Positions 6,465 to 12,919 of a stretch of 18,252 nucleotides of DNA are shown one piece after another. Every line of letters starts with the position of its first letter. The first letter of the stretch is position 1. Source of the DNA: JAJZQD01 sp021847735. Lineage in GTDB: Bacteria > Bacillota > Thermincolia > Thermincolales > UBA2595. The stretch is from NCBI GenBank assembly GCA_027324025.1, contig DAHVYW010000103.1:1-18252 (forward strand), in the 5' to 3' direction. The notes under the pieces are model-generated. The model was not told the DNA's origin and made no database searches. It saw only the letters and a list, made by a program, of their open reading frames with translations. The translations under genes were made by a program, and so were the position numbers.

Positions 6465-7802
6465 ATGAACAAATTAAAATGGCTTTACCCCGGGATGCGT
6501 ATAAAAAGGTGGATTTTTCTCTCCGTTCTTGGGGCTACATTGTTTGGCGCCGGTCTGGTTTTGGTCTCAAACGCCAAGGCGACCACCTTATTAAAAATAA
6601 TTTATTTTACCAAGTTTAACCCTGCCGGGCCGGGGGCACCCCAGGTTCCGGGCATATTCCTTCTGGTTGTAGGGCTGATGCTGATTGTAGTAGGCTTTCG
6701 CAATACTATTTCCTCAATAATAAAGGTATTAGCACCTGAAAAACAGGATGATGTGGCGGAATTTATATACCAGAAGCATCATCTCAAGCGGGGCCCTAAA
6801 GTAGTGGTGATGGGCGGGGGCACCGGTCTTTCCGTTCTTCTGAGGGGTCTTAAAAAATATACAAGCAACATTACTGCCGTTGTCACCGTGGCAGATGACG
6901 GTGGAAGTTCAGGCAAGCTGCGAGGCGAGTTCGGGATTTTACCTCCGGGTGACATCCGAAATTGCCTGGTGGCGTTGGCTGATAAAGAGACCCTGATGGA
7001 AGAGCTTTTTCAGCACCGGTTTTCCAACGGTCATGGTCTGGTCGGACACAGTATGGGAAACCTGCTGATAGCTGCCATGACCCAAATAGCCGGTGACTTT
7101 GAGGCCGCCATCAGGGAAATGAGCAAGGTCCTGGCAATTAGGGGGCAGGTTCTGCCCGCTACCCTCAAGCATTGCTGTCTCTGTGCTGAATTTGAAGACG
7201 GCAGTATTATTGAAGGGGAGTCCGAAATTCCCCGCACTGGCAAGCATATTAACCGTGTTTTTCTAAAACCGGGCGACTGTGAACCCGTACCCGAAGCCTT
7301 GGAGGCTATCGCGGGGGCGGATATTATCATATTGGGTCCTGGCAGCCTTTACACCAGTATTATCCCCAATCTTCTCATTAAGGGGGTGGCAGATGCCATT
7401 TCCCGGGCTTCTGCCGCGACGGTGTATGTTTGTAATATTATGACCCAGCCCGGCGAGACCGAAGCATATAAAGCCTCCGACCATATCAGGGCTATCCACC
7501 AACATGCCGGTTCAGGGTTGATCGACTATGCTGTTGTCAATGTGGAGGACATTCCCATAACCCTTGTTCGGAAATACAGGGAGGACGGTGCGGAGCCGGT
7601 CAGGGTCGATGTGAAGGAAATTGAACGGATGAATGTTCATCCCGTAAAAAGGAACCTCGTTTTTGAGTCTGATGTTGTCCGCCATGACCCCGAAAAACTG
7701 GCGGAGTCTATTATGGAATTAATCGGAGAGCTTAAATTAGGCCACGATAAGTTTTTCATACCCAACCTGTTCGCAGGTAAACCAAAACATAGGGAAATGT
7801 AA
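6465..7802 (+). CDS. yvcK: YvcK-type gluconeogenesis factor (CofD-like), with membrane N-terminus
   Basis: A 445-residue protein. Residues about 108-440 form the CofD-like/UPF0052 domain, beginning KVVVMGGGTGLSVLLRGL and continuing with VADDGGSSGKLR, PPGDIRNCL, GHSMGNL and GPGSLYTSIIPNLL. These match YvcK, which binds UDP-sugars and is needed for cell shape and growth on gluconeogenic carbon in Bacillus. Before this domain lie two hydrophobic helices (about 16-35 and 62-82), so this form is membrane-tethered and about 100 residues longer than the Bacillus protein. The ATG lies 3 bp after the rapZ stop, with AGGAGTG inside the end of rapZ as its ribosome binding site. The usual next gene, whiA, is not here; a structured repeat and about 9 kb of other genes follow. 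Confidence 0.93.
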   Translation: MNKLKWLYPGMRIKRWIFLSVLGATLFGAGLVLVSNAKATTLLKIIYFTKFNPAGPGAPQVPGIFLLVVGLMLIVVGFRNTISSIIKVLAPEKQDDVAEFIYQKHHLKRGPKVVVMGGGTGLSVLLRGLKKYTSNITAVVTVADDGGSSGKLRGEFGILPPGDIRNCLVALADKETLMEELFQHRFSNGHGLVGHSMGNLLIAAMTQIAGDFEAAIREMSKVLAIRGQVLPATLKHCCLCAEFEDGSIIEGESEIPRTGKHINRVFLKPGDCEPVPEALEAIAGADIIILGPGSLYTSIIPNLLIKGVADAISRASAATVYVCNIMTQPGETEAYKASDHIRAIHQHAGSGLIDYAVVNVEDIPITLVRKYREDGAEPVRVDVKEIERMNVHPVKRNLVFESDVVRHDPEKLAESIMELIGELKLGHDKFFIPNLFAGKPKHREM

Positions 7803-8061
7803 GCAGGCGCGGCTAATAGTGGCGTCAGGCTGTTGAAAAACTTCGTCTAGCTTTGTCACCCAGTAGCGACGGGACAGTCAACGTACACCAGTACACCTCT
7901 CCTGGCCCTTCGCTGCTGGGTTACGCGTTATACTCGATTTTACCCGCAAGGGGTAGGCCGCGGTTCTAGGTGTTAAAGCACCAATAACCTGTGCACTGAA
8001 CAGCCTGCTTATATCTTATGAATGGACTTTGTCAACAAGCTGGCGTCACTAATAGTGGCGT
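7801..8061. repeat. Non-coding, hairpin-rich element with inverted ends, inserted after yvcK
   Basis: CAGGCTGTT (7826-7834) is the reverse complement of AACAGCCTG (7999-8007). A second, degenerate end (about 8023-8042, GACTTTGTCAACAAGCTGG) also resembles the left end inverted. The interior folds as a long hairpin at 7858-7921: ACCCAGTAGCGA pairs throughout with TCGCTGCTGGGT (one T-G), continued inward by GGGACAG with CTGGCCC. The 13-bp direct repeat CTAATAGTGGCGT lies at 7813-7825, abutting the left end, and again at 8049-8061. There is no coding capacity. The layout resembles a small non-autonomous transposable element (MITE-like), and the CAGGCTGTTGAAAAA-type end is familiar from transposon ends in Firmicutes, but the family is not identified. 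Confidence 0.6.
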
Positions 8062-8070
8062 TTATTTATT
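8042..8070 (+). terminator. Probable terminator of the rapZ-yvcK operon
   Basis: GCGTCACTA pairs with TAGTGGCGT around a single-base loop (a realistic fold opens the innermost pairs), with two G-T wobbles, followed by the T-rich TTTATTTATT. A degenerate copy of the same hairpin (about 7808-7825) sits directly after the yvcK stop. This suggests that the element between them inserted at, and duplicated part of, the original terminator. Confidence 0.5.
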
Positions 8071-8130
8071 GTATTGGGGGATCTGAGTTTTAGCCCTTTT
8101 TCCTTCTTTTTAAGTAAGTATCACATAAAC

Positions 8131-8160
8131 TATTGTCGAAAAAATAAGAAATATGACGAA
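8131..8160. promoter_or_regulatory. Two Spo0A-box-like sites
   Basis: TGTCGAA (8134-8140) and TGACGAA (8154-8160) both fit the 0A-box core TGNCGAA. They lie on the same strand exactly 20 bp apart, about two helical turns, in AT-rich DNA upstream of the sensor kinase gene. Single matches to this short core are common by chance (one more lies at 5544), so only the paired spacing makes this notable. Confidence 0.3.
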
Positions 8161-8281
8161 AAATATGTTATTGTGAGTTGCAGGATTTGTAAATATGGAT
8201 GTAGTAAGTTCTATTATAATAGTTACTATCCTTATTATAATTAAACACTATAAACCGTTAAGTAAATCTGTAGGGCTAGAG

Positions 8282-8405
8282 TGTAATATAGCAGGCAGGT
8301 CGTACCCGGATGCTGGCTAATATAACCATTCCATGAACTCGGGACGGTTTCCCTTTTGAAGAACGGCTAATACCAAAAGGCGGTATGCCGGCGGCGAAGA
8401 TGGGG
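8282..8405 (+). promoter_or_regulatory. Structured leader of the sensor kinase gene
   Basis: Several hairpins can form: GGGA/TCCC around 8341-8353; CCTTTTG (8352-8358) with CAAAAGG (8374-8380); and CGGC..ATACC (8364-8374) with GGTATGCCG (8382-8390). The last two share bases and exclude each other, as expected for a switch. I could not match it to a known riboswitch class. The AT-rich stretch upstream (8070-8280) has TATAAT-like hexamers (near 8213 and 8233) but no convincing -35 partner. Confidence 0.3.
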
Positions 8406-8410
8406 GTATC

Positions 8411-11020
8411 ATGGTGTCTTGGGCCTTTCCTGTAATGGTGGCAAAAATATCGTTTACATTTGTCCTGGCTTTTTTGTACTGGTACATTTTTTCGCAGTAC
8501 CACGAACACTATATTCGCCTGTGGGCTTTTAGCTGGACGTTTTACTCTTTGGCCAGCCTGTTGGAGTTAATGCATTTTAGGCGGGATTTCACTTTGGAAG
8601 TGCAGGGGCATCAAGCCTTAATGCTTTTAAGCGGATTTCTCCTGTTAAGGGGCACTTATGCCTTTTTGGGGAGGTCTGTTGCGAAGTGGATGGCTTTTGT
8701 TATACTGATGGATGCCATATGGATTGTACTGGTTATGTCGGTTGCCTTGGGCATGTTGACGGTGTATTTTGACAAGACCAGAAACGAACTTGCTGTGAGT
8801 GAACAGCTTTTTCTGCTACTATTGGAGAATGCCAATGATTTAATTTACAGGTACCGGATTACGCCCCCCGGTTTTGACTACATTAGCCGGGAAGCTTCTA
8901 CTATTACCGGCTATTCCCCGCCAGATTTCTATGATGACCCCGAATTGTTTTTTAAGATAGTGCATCCCGACGATGTGCCGGTTTTGAAATCAATTCTGCA
9001 GCCTTCTACTAGGGGAAATACCGATACCGTTCTACGTTTGATGCACAAAGACGGGTCTGTCACATGGACAGAGCAGCATAGTGTACCCGTTTTTGCCGAA
9101 TCCGGCAGCATTATCGCTGTCCAGGGTATTGCCCACGATATTACAGAACGCAAACGGGCGGATTTGGCGCTAAAGGAAAGCGAGGAGCGTTACCGCAGCT
9201 TTGTTGAGCTATCACCGGACATGACATTTGTTCAACAAGACGGGAACTATGTCTACATGAATCCTGCGGGAGTAAAGTTATTGGGCGCCAAATCAGCTGA
9301 AGAACTTCTTGGGCAGCCGGTATTGAATTTTGTGCATCCCGAACACCGTGAAATTGTCAAAGTCCGTATGCGGCAGTTGTTGGAACTAAGCAAACAGGTG
9401 CCTCTAATTGAAGAGCAGATGGTCCGGGTTGACGGGAAAATTGTATTTTGCGAAGTGACAGCCGCACCTATTATGTATAGGGGGCGGCAGGCGGTACAGG
9501 TTGTCGCCCGGGATATCACGAAACGGAAGCGGGCAGAAGAAGCCCTGCGGGCAAGTGAAGAAAAGTATCGTCAGTTGTTTCATTACGCCAATGATATGAT
9601 CACCTTATGCAGGTTAACGGAATCGGGCCTGCCGGGGCAGTATATAGAGGTGAATGACGTGGCCTGCCGCATTTTGGGATACAGCAGGGACGAATTTATG
9701 ACCATGACCCCAAAGGATATTGATGACATACAATCTTGGGAAAAGGTTCCCCAGATTATGGAGACCGTGGTCCAGCACGGTAACAATACCTTTGAAATGT
9801 GCCTGGTGTCGAAATACGGGGAAAGGATACCCACGGAAATCAATTCCCACGCCTTTTCTCTTAACGGTGAAAAAGTTATTTTGTCAATTGCTAGGGATAT
9901 AACAAGCCGAAAGAGGAGACAGGAGGAACTGCGGGAAACCAACGAGAAGCTTAATGCCATCATTCAGGCTTCACCGTTAGCCATTATTGCAGTTGACCAA
10001 ACGGGGATCGTGCGAAGTTGGAATACGTCTGCAGAGAGCATCTTTGGATGGAAGGCCTACGAAGTTGTTGGCTGCCAATGCCCGATTGCGCTCACGGGCA
10101 ACCATGGGGAGCTTAACGAAAAGTATAAACCTAGGTTAGGTGATAAGGTAACAAATATGGAGGCGCTTCGTAAGACAAAGGACGGAAGGCTCATTGATGT
10201 CAGCATCTCGGCCTCACCTTTGCGTGACCGCAGGGGAATTGCGGTGGGTGTAATGGCCATGGTTGAGGATATTACCAATCGTAAGCGGGCAGAAGTAGAA
10301 ATTCTGGAGTCTAGAAAAAAGGCCGAGCAGGCAATAAAAATGGCTTCACTGGGCGCTCTGGCAGCCGGAATCTCTCACGAAATCAACCAGCCTCTAAATG
10401 CCCTGAAGGTTATCTCTGACAGCATGATTTATTGGCATAACAAGGGTAAAGAACTGAAAACGGATAAAGTTATTGAAAACTTACACAAAATTTCCGCCCA
10501 GGTTGGCCGTATCAGTGACATAATCAGTAACATTCGTTCTATCATCAAGAAGGATGACTCAATGGAGAAGACCCCCTGTAATCTGAACGATACTGTCAAT
10601 GAGGCATTAAGTTTGCTCAAACACCAATTGTCGCTCTGCAGTATAGGAATCCATAAGGAACTTGCAGAGCCGCTGCCCTTAATTATGGGAAGGAAAAGCG
10701 TGCTGGAAGAGATAGTCATTAATTTAATTCTTAATGCTATGCAAGCTTTTGACGCTTCCACTGAGGAGAATAAGGAAATTACCTGCACCACAACCGTGGA
10801 AGAAAGTGTCACCCTGGAAATCAGTGACACTGCCACGGGAGTCAACGAAGGACAGAAAGACAAGTTATTTGAACCGTTTTTTACTACAAAAAACGGAGAA
10901 GCGATGGGAATGGGACTATTTATCGTCCATTCAATGGTTACTGACATGAACGGAACAATACAGGTACGGAATAACCAAAAAGGGGGAGCGACTTTCAGAC
11001 TTGAATTTCCCATAATTTGA
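8411..11020 (+). CDS. Membrane-bound sensor histidine kinase with four PAS domains
   Basis: An 869-residue protein. Residues 7-120 are strongly hydrophobic, with about four membrane helices and short loops, so there is no large outside sensor domain. Four PAS domains follow, at about 132-247, 260-372, 385-500 and 513-625, each ending in the PAC-type DIT-x-RKR motif. The dimerisation/phosphotransfer domain has SHEINQPLNAL with the phospho-accepting His656. The ATP-binding domain has the N-box (NLILNAMQAF), F-box (LFEPFFTTK) and G2 box (GMGLFIVHS). The G1 box reads D806-T-A-T-G810, so the first Gly of the usual DxGxG is Ala. This NtrB-like architecture fits the NtrC-type regulator that begins 44 bp downstream, its likely partner. 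The start is ATG 8411 behind GGGGG, with GTG 8414 possible. Ligands of the PAS domains (haem, flavin or none) cannot be read from sequence. Confidence 0.9.
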   Translation: MVSWAFPVMVAKISFTFVLAFLYWYIFSQYHEHYIRLWAFSWTFYSLASLLELMHFRRDFTLEVQGHQALMLLSGFLLLRGTYAFLGRSVAKWMAFVILMDAIWIVLVMSVALGMLTVYFDKTRNELAVSEQLFLLLLENANDLIYRYRITPPGFDYISREASTITGYSPPDFYDDPELFFKIVHPDDVPVLKSILQPSTRGNTDTVLRLMHKDGSVTWTEQHSVPVFAESGSIIAVQGIAHDITERKRADLALKESEERYRSFVELSPDMTFVQQDGNYVYMNPAGVKLLGAKSAEELLGQPVLNFVHPEHREIVKVRMRQLLELSKQVPLIEEQMVRVDGKIVFCEVTAAPIMYRGRQAVQVVARDITKRKRAEEALRASEEKYRQLFHYANDMITLCRLTESGLPGQYIEVNDVACRILGYSRDEFMTMTPKDIDDIQSWEKVPQIMETVVQHGNNTFEMCLVSKYGERIPTEINSHAFSLNGEKVILSIARDITSRKRRQEELRETNEKLNAIIQASPLAIIAVDQTGIVRSWNTSAESIFGWKAYEVVGCQCPIALTGNHGELNEKYKPRLGDKVTNMEALRKTKDGRLIDVSISASPLRDRRGIAVGVMAMVEDITNRKRAEVEILESRKKAEQAIKMASLGALAAGISHEINQPLNALKVISDSMIYWHNKGKELKTDKVIENLHKISAQVGRISDIISNIRSIIKKDDSMEKTPCNLNDTVNEALSLLKHQLSLCSIGIHKELAEPLPLIMGRKSVLEEIVINLILNAMQAFDASTEENKEITCTTTVEESVTLEISDTATGVNEGQKDKLFEPFFTTKNGEAMGMGLFIVHSMVTDMNGTIQVRNNQKGGATFRLEFPII

Positions 11021-11064
11021 GAGTCCTTCTCAGAGTTCAAATTGTTTGGCGGAGGTTGTTGCTA

Positions 11065-12558
11065 ATGAATATTTTACTTGTTGAAGACGATAATGACAGC
11101 TTGTCCTGTATGAGCGAATTTTTGCGTGAACTGGGGCATTTTGTGGTCGAGTGTGAAAACGGGGAAGAGGCCTTGGGTTGTTTCAGCAGCGGTTCCTTTG
11201 AACTGGTGCTGACAGATATAAGAATGCCTGGCATGACAGGCATTGATTTATTAAAAAACTTAAAAACTTTGAATCCTGACGGCGATTTTGATGTGGTCAT
11301 TATTACCGGGCACGGAGACCTAGAATCGGCCATTGAGGCCATACGTCTGGGTGCAAGCGATTATTTCCTGAAGCCAATAAATGTGGAGGCCCTGGCGGCA
11401 ATGACAGAACGTGCAGCCGCTAAGCGGGTGCGGCGCGGGAAAGACAGGATGTTAAGGGAACAAAATGCCCAAGATTTAAAGGAGACCGCTGACGAAATTG
11501 GCTGCAGTTTTATATCGAGCGAGAGGTATATTGCCTCCATTGAAGGTGTTGGCGAAATCGGCATTTTTTCCGATACAATAAAGGAACTAATCCAAACGTC
11601 CCTAAGGTTTCATGAAGACCGTGACATGCCGGTTCTAATTCAGGGAGAAACCGGGACAGGGAAGGAAGTTGTCGCCAGATTAGTTCATCACGGCCTTTCG
11701 GACAGCAAAGCCCCTTTTGTAGACATTAATTGTGCCGCCCTTACGCCCAGTTTGTTTGAAAGTGAACTTTTCGGATACGAAGCCGGTGCATACACCGGTG
11801 CAACTACTAAAGGCAGCAAAGGAAAATTAGATTTGGCTTCACAAGGGACATTGTTTCTTGATGAAATAGGGGAACTGTCCATTGATTTGCAGGCAAAATT
11901 ATTGAGGGTAATTCAGGAAAAGGAGTATTACCGTGTAGGGGGTTTAAAAAAGATAAAGACAGATGTGCGGATAATCTGTGCCACCAATAGGGACCTTAAA
12001 CAGAGCGTGGAACGGGGATTGTTCCGGTCCGACCTGTTTTACCGCCTAAACGTTGGCCGGTTTTATTTGCCCCCTCTCAGGGAGCGAAGGGAGGAAATAA
12101 TACCCCTGGCCCGGATGTTTTTAAGGGAGTTTGCCCTAAAAAGGGGCAAAAAGTTTTCGGGGATTAGTGACGAAGCAAGCCGCATTCTCACTTCCCATCA
12201 TTGGACGGGGAATATCAGGGAGTTAAGAAACACTTTGGAATGGGCGGTATTTACATACGATAATTCGGAGTTAAAGCCCGAACACCTTGGTGTTATTACT
12301 AAAAGTAATTCCCAGGAGGTTCCTGTTTCGGAGGATCACCGGCAGTCACAGGCAGCGGGTCCATCCGATCTGGCCTTGCCCTTCAACGGGTTTTCCCTGC
12401 AGGAATATGTTGACAATATCGTAAGCCGGGCCTTGGAACTGCATAATGGAAACAAGGCCCAAACGGCGCGCTATCTGGGCATTTCCAGGAGATCTCTATA
12501 CTGCCGGCTGGAGAAAATGGGACAGAATCAAAGACTTGATGAAGAAGTTTATCTGTAA
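11065..12558 (+). CDS. NtrC-family sigma-54-dependent response regulator
   Basis: A 497-residue activator with three parts. The receiver domain (1-118) has the acidic pair Asp8-Asp9, phospho-acceptor Asp51 (LTDIRMPG), Thr81 and Lys103. The AAA+ domain (about 165-400) has Walker A GETGTGKE (194-201), the sigma-54-contacting loop GAYTGA (241-246, Tyr in place of the commoner Phe), Walker B LFLDEIG with Asp266-Glu267, and the R-finger region RSDLFYRLNVGRF. The C-terminal Fis-type helix-turn-helix lies at about 463-485 (NKAQTARYLGISRRSLYCRL). When phosphorylated, probably by the upstream kinase, it would hydrolyse ATP to open sigma-54 promoters. The start is ATG 11065 behind GGAGG; the frame is open to 11017, but that overlaps the kinase stop. 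A sigma-54 promoter lies 139 bp after its stop, before the chemoreceptor gene. Confidence 0.94.
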   Translation: MNILLVEDDNDSLSCMSEFLRELGHFVVECENGEEALGCFSSGSFELVLTDIRMPGMTGIDLLKNLKTLNPDGDFDVVIITGHGDLESAIEAIRLGASDYFLKPINVEALAAMTERAAAKRVRRGKDRMLREQNAQDLKETADEIGCSFISSERYIASIEGVGEIGIFSDTIKELIQTSLRFHEDRDMPVLIQGETGTGKEVVARLVHHGLSDSKAPFVDINCAALTPSLFESELFGYEAGAYTGATTKGSKGKLDLASQGTLFLDEIGELSIDLQAKLLRVIQEKEYYRVGGLKKIKTDVRIICATNRDLKQSVERGLFRSDLFYRLNVGRFYLPPLRERREEIIPLARMFLREFALKRGKKFSGISDEASRILTSHHWTGNIRELRNTLEWAVFTYDNSELKPEHLGVITKSNSQEVPVSEDHRQSQAAGPSDLALPFNGFSLQEYVDNIVSRALELHNGNKAQTARYLGISRRSLYCRLEKMGQNQRLDEEVYL

Positions 12559-12579
12559 GCATAAGTGTCCCTATTGGCA

Positions 12580-12603
12580 CAGGCGTACCTTTTGGTACAC
12601 CTG
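12580..12603. promoter_or_regulatory. Dyad upstream of the sigma-54 promoter: candidate enhancer site or weak terminator
   Basis: CAGGCGTACC (12580-12589) and GGTACACCTG (12594-12603) are inverted around TTTT with one mismatch. The centre is about 105 bp upstream of the -24 element, the usual range for enhancer sites bound by NtrC-type dimers. It also lies just after the regulator stop and could form a hairpin, but the nearest T-run (12613-12617) is 10 nt away, which makes a terminator role weak. Confidence 0.4.
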
Positions 12604-12680
12604 GTTGTATATCTTTTTCACACTATGAATGAATGAGAAATCTGCAAATAAACGGAAAAGTCTTAAATACTCGTGTTTGT

Positions 12681-12708
12681 AAAGACATGCCAAAACTGGC
12701 ATGTCTTT
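12681..12708. repeat. Perfect 12-bp palindrome overlapping the sigma-54 promoter
   Basis: AAAGACATGCCA (12681-12692) pairs exactly with TGGCATGTCTTT (12697-12708) over a 4-nt AAAC loop. As RNA it would be a stable hairpin ending in T residues, so it may terminate the kinase-regulator transcript. Its 3' arm supplies the -24 element and spacer of the sigma-54 promoter, so the two functions share the same bases. Confidence 0.7.
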
Positions 12709-12712
12709 TGCA
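12697..12712 (+). promoter_or_regulatory. Sigma-54 (-24/-12) promoter for the chemoreceptor gene
   Basis: TGGCATGTCTTTTGCA fits every position of the sigma-54 consensus TGGCAYRNNNNTTGCW. The invariant GG (12698-12699) and GC (12710-12711) have the required spacing. It points to the MCP gene, with transcription expected to start near 12723 and a leader of about 200 nt. The adjacent upstream gene encodes a sigma-54 activator, which makes a chance match less likely. Confidence 0.7.
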
Positions 12713-12722
12713 TAGAGAAGTT

Positions 12723-12919
12723 GGTAGATTTAAACCCGATTAACTTGAAAAAGGCAGTCTTACCGAAAAAACCACTGGGTCTAAGGTGATTTCATAATGG
12801 GGTGACCAAAGATCCGGCAGGGGTTTTTGTATGCATTTATTGGGGGTGCATAACCGGCATTAATGTAAAATAATGCGAGGCACCGAAGAGTCTAAAAAAG
12901 AAAATGGGGGAATTTATTA
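12723..12919 (+). promoter_or_regulatory. Long 5' leader of the MCP gene
   Basis: This predicted untranslated leader holds TATGCA (12829-12834) paired with TGCATA (12847-12852), and GCATTA with TAATGC (about 12858-12877). The stretch CCACTGGGTCTAAGGT (12772-12787) resembles a conserved block of GEMM-I (cyclic di-GMP-I) riboswitches, but the expected GNRA hairpin and closing stem are missing. AGGCAGTCTTA (12752-12762) matches the repeat-end motif seen at 3996 and 17039. Confidence 0.3.

Noticed and set aside
12752..12830. Calling the MCP leader a cyclic di-GMP riboswitch outright
   Set aside because: Only one conserved block is similar; the first hairpin with its GNRA loop and the closing stem are absent. 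Kept as a low-confidence finding only.
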